DNA of 64,000 nt. It comes from Bryobacteraceae bacterium (GTDB lineage Bacteria; Acidobacteriota; Terriglobia; Bryobacterales; Bryobacteraceae). The position numbers and the translations under genes were made by a program. The stretch is from positions 23,206 through 87,205 of the forward strand of contig JAICJH010000023.1 of NCBI GenBank assembly GCA_025928545.1, read 5' to 3'. The notes beneath the pieces are model-generated. The model did no database searches. It was not told where the DNA came from and was given only the letters and a program-made list of their open reading frames with translations. Positions 63,164 through 64,000 of this stretch are shown in pieces (the stretch's first letter is position 1; each line of letters begins with the position of its first letter).

Positions 63164-64000
63164 TCAGTGCGCCGGCGTTGCGTAGGAAAGCGGCGCAAAC
63201 CAGCCGGTAACAGTCGCCACGGGGTCGGCAGTCCGCGACAGAAGGCTGCTCAGGAGAAGCTGTGGCGCAGCGTCCTTCGCTGAGTCTGACGACTCCTGAA
63301 CGTTCCCCGCCGGTACACCATTCAGCAGTGAATCCAGCGACCGGACATCCCGAAACACTGAGACCGCTGCCTCCGGCCATTTCTGGGTTCGGTTCGCATC
63401 ACCCGCGTGGCTCGTTTCGGATACATTGAACGCTTTTACGTGCTCAATAAGAACCAGTCTCGCGGAGATTTCCTTCAGATGATCGCGAACCATCTCCTCC
63501 AGATGCTGGCTGGATTCCGTCGGTATAGCGACATTGGCGGACAGCGGGTCCAGCTCAGTCAGAAGATAAAGTCCGGTTGCTTCAATAAGCGCCTGATCAG
63601 CCGCTGAAACCGCATCCGGCGTCCGAACCTCGGGTATTGGCTGCCTGGCGGCCGTTTGCGAGGGTTCCGATGGCTGATTCATCGCGCGGATATCGATCTT
63701 CAACAAAGATGCGCCTTTCACCGTATTCAGCTCTGAAAGAATCTCCTGGCGTCGTCGCTCCGACTGAGCAATACCCTGCACGAGCACGATACCCTGGGGA
63801 GACAGGTGTACGGTTACCGCGGTGCAGACATTCTGCCGGTGCAATACATACTCGGCTTCAATCCCGGCGGCAAACAAATCCGACCGTGGATCGAAACTCT
63901 GGCGGGTTGGTTCAGGAATCGGTAACGCATGGGAGAGAGGCGTCACTGCCGGCGGCGCCTCGGCTCTCTGAATCGTCCCTGCCGCCGCGGCCGGCGACGC
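63164..64000 (-). CDS. Protein of unknown function, truncated by the window edge
   Basis: A frame of at least 278 residues open to the right end, so the N-terminus is outside the window. The part seen has FAAGIEAEYVLHRQNVCTAV and VLVQGIAQSERRRQEILSELNTVKG, loosely like a BON-type fold (V-x-L-x-G-x-x-x-S-x-x-x-x-x-x-I), then an acidic helical part and a hydrophobic C-terminus. No confident family. Perhaps the periplasmic part of a membrane or anti-sigma-like protein. Confidence 0.5.
   Translation of the reverse strand, partial: ASPAAAAGTIQRAEAPPAVTPLSHALPIPEPTRQSFDPRSDLFAAGIEAEYVLHRQNVCTAVTVHLSPQGIVLVQGIAQSERRRQEILSELNTVKGASLLKIDIRAMNQPSEPSQTAARQPIPEVRTPDAVSAADQALIEATGLYLLTELDPLSANVAIPTESSQHLEEMVRDHLKEISARLVLIEHVKAFNVSETSHAGDANRTQKWPEAAVSVFRDVRSLDSLLNGVPAGNVQESSDSAKDAAPQLLLSSLLSRTADPVATVTGWFAPLSYATPAH

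Overview
The window reads as a chromosomal segment of an acidobacterium, most likely of the Solibacter/Bryobacter lineage. This is inferred from gene families and not from a marker-gene tree. Five loci encode the DUF3738/TIGR03435 family, which is greatly expanded in Solibacter. There is also an acidobacterial VWA protein (TIGR03436-like), a PadR regulator of acidobacterial type, an Oar-like TonB-dependent receptor with an N-terminal carboxypeptidase-regulatory domain, and many secreted proteins with AQ-type signal peptides. Envelope genes (Lpt, TonB, TolC) indicate a Gram-negative diderm. DNA is GC-rich. I found no rRNA, complete tRNA, CRISPR array, IS element or prophage.

Layout. 1-4.1 kb: end of a family-4 uracil-DNA glycosylase, a frameshifted DUF3738 gene, a J-domain/LRR protein and a membrane coiled-coil protein. 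4.1-8.7 kb: duplicated hairpin repeat, Mrp ATPase, then osmC-tkt-tlpA packed as an operon. 8.7-14.3 kb (minus): APC permease, thrC, and a large secreted cytochrome c/glucose-dehydrogenase-like protein. 14.4-18.4 kb: secreted cupredoxin-like protein, LptC/LptA fusion and LptB. 18.4-24.5 kb (minus): PadR-TolC-RND-MFP efflux operon behind a near-perfect 30-bp palindrome. 24.5-33.5 kb: MurJ-like flippase, Tpx, GT-C-like membrane protein, nucleotidyltransferase-GT2 fusion, GT2, DUF255 thioredoxin-fold protein and TonB. 33.9-39.7 kb: altronate-dehydratase-like enzyme, DsbA-like protein, M28 and M20 peptidases. 39.7-46.6 kb: Phd/VapC pair, purA, unknown protein, pheS, pheT and two small envelope proteins. 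46.8-51.5 kb: BlaI repressor, an M56 (BlaR1-type) protease fused to DUF3738, and a tandem DUF3738 protein. 51.8-58.8 kb: TonB-dependent receptor, VWA protein, then cdsA and uppS on the other strand. 58.8-64 kb: decayed PIN toxin with a small intact partner, two more DUF3738 genes, a Tat-type sulfatase and a partial gene.

How it may work together. Most is housekeeping plus envelope biogenesis (LPS export, flippase, CdsA, UppS, TonB). The least explained part is the DUF3738 group. One copy is the C-terminal domain of a BlaR1-like membrane protease that overlaps by 4 nt a BlaI-type repressor gene, whose own promoter carries two inverted repeats. This looks like a signal-transduction module in which DUF3738 takes the place of the beta-lactam sensor. 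It lies next to a stand-alone two-domain DUF3738 protein, a TonB receptor and a VWA protein. Ligand and regulon are unknown.
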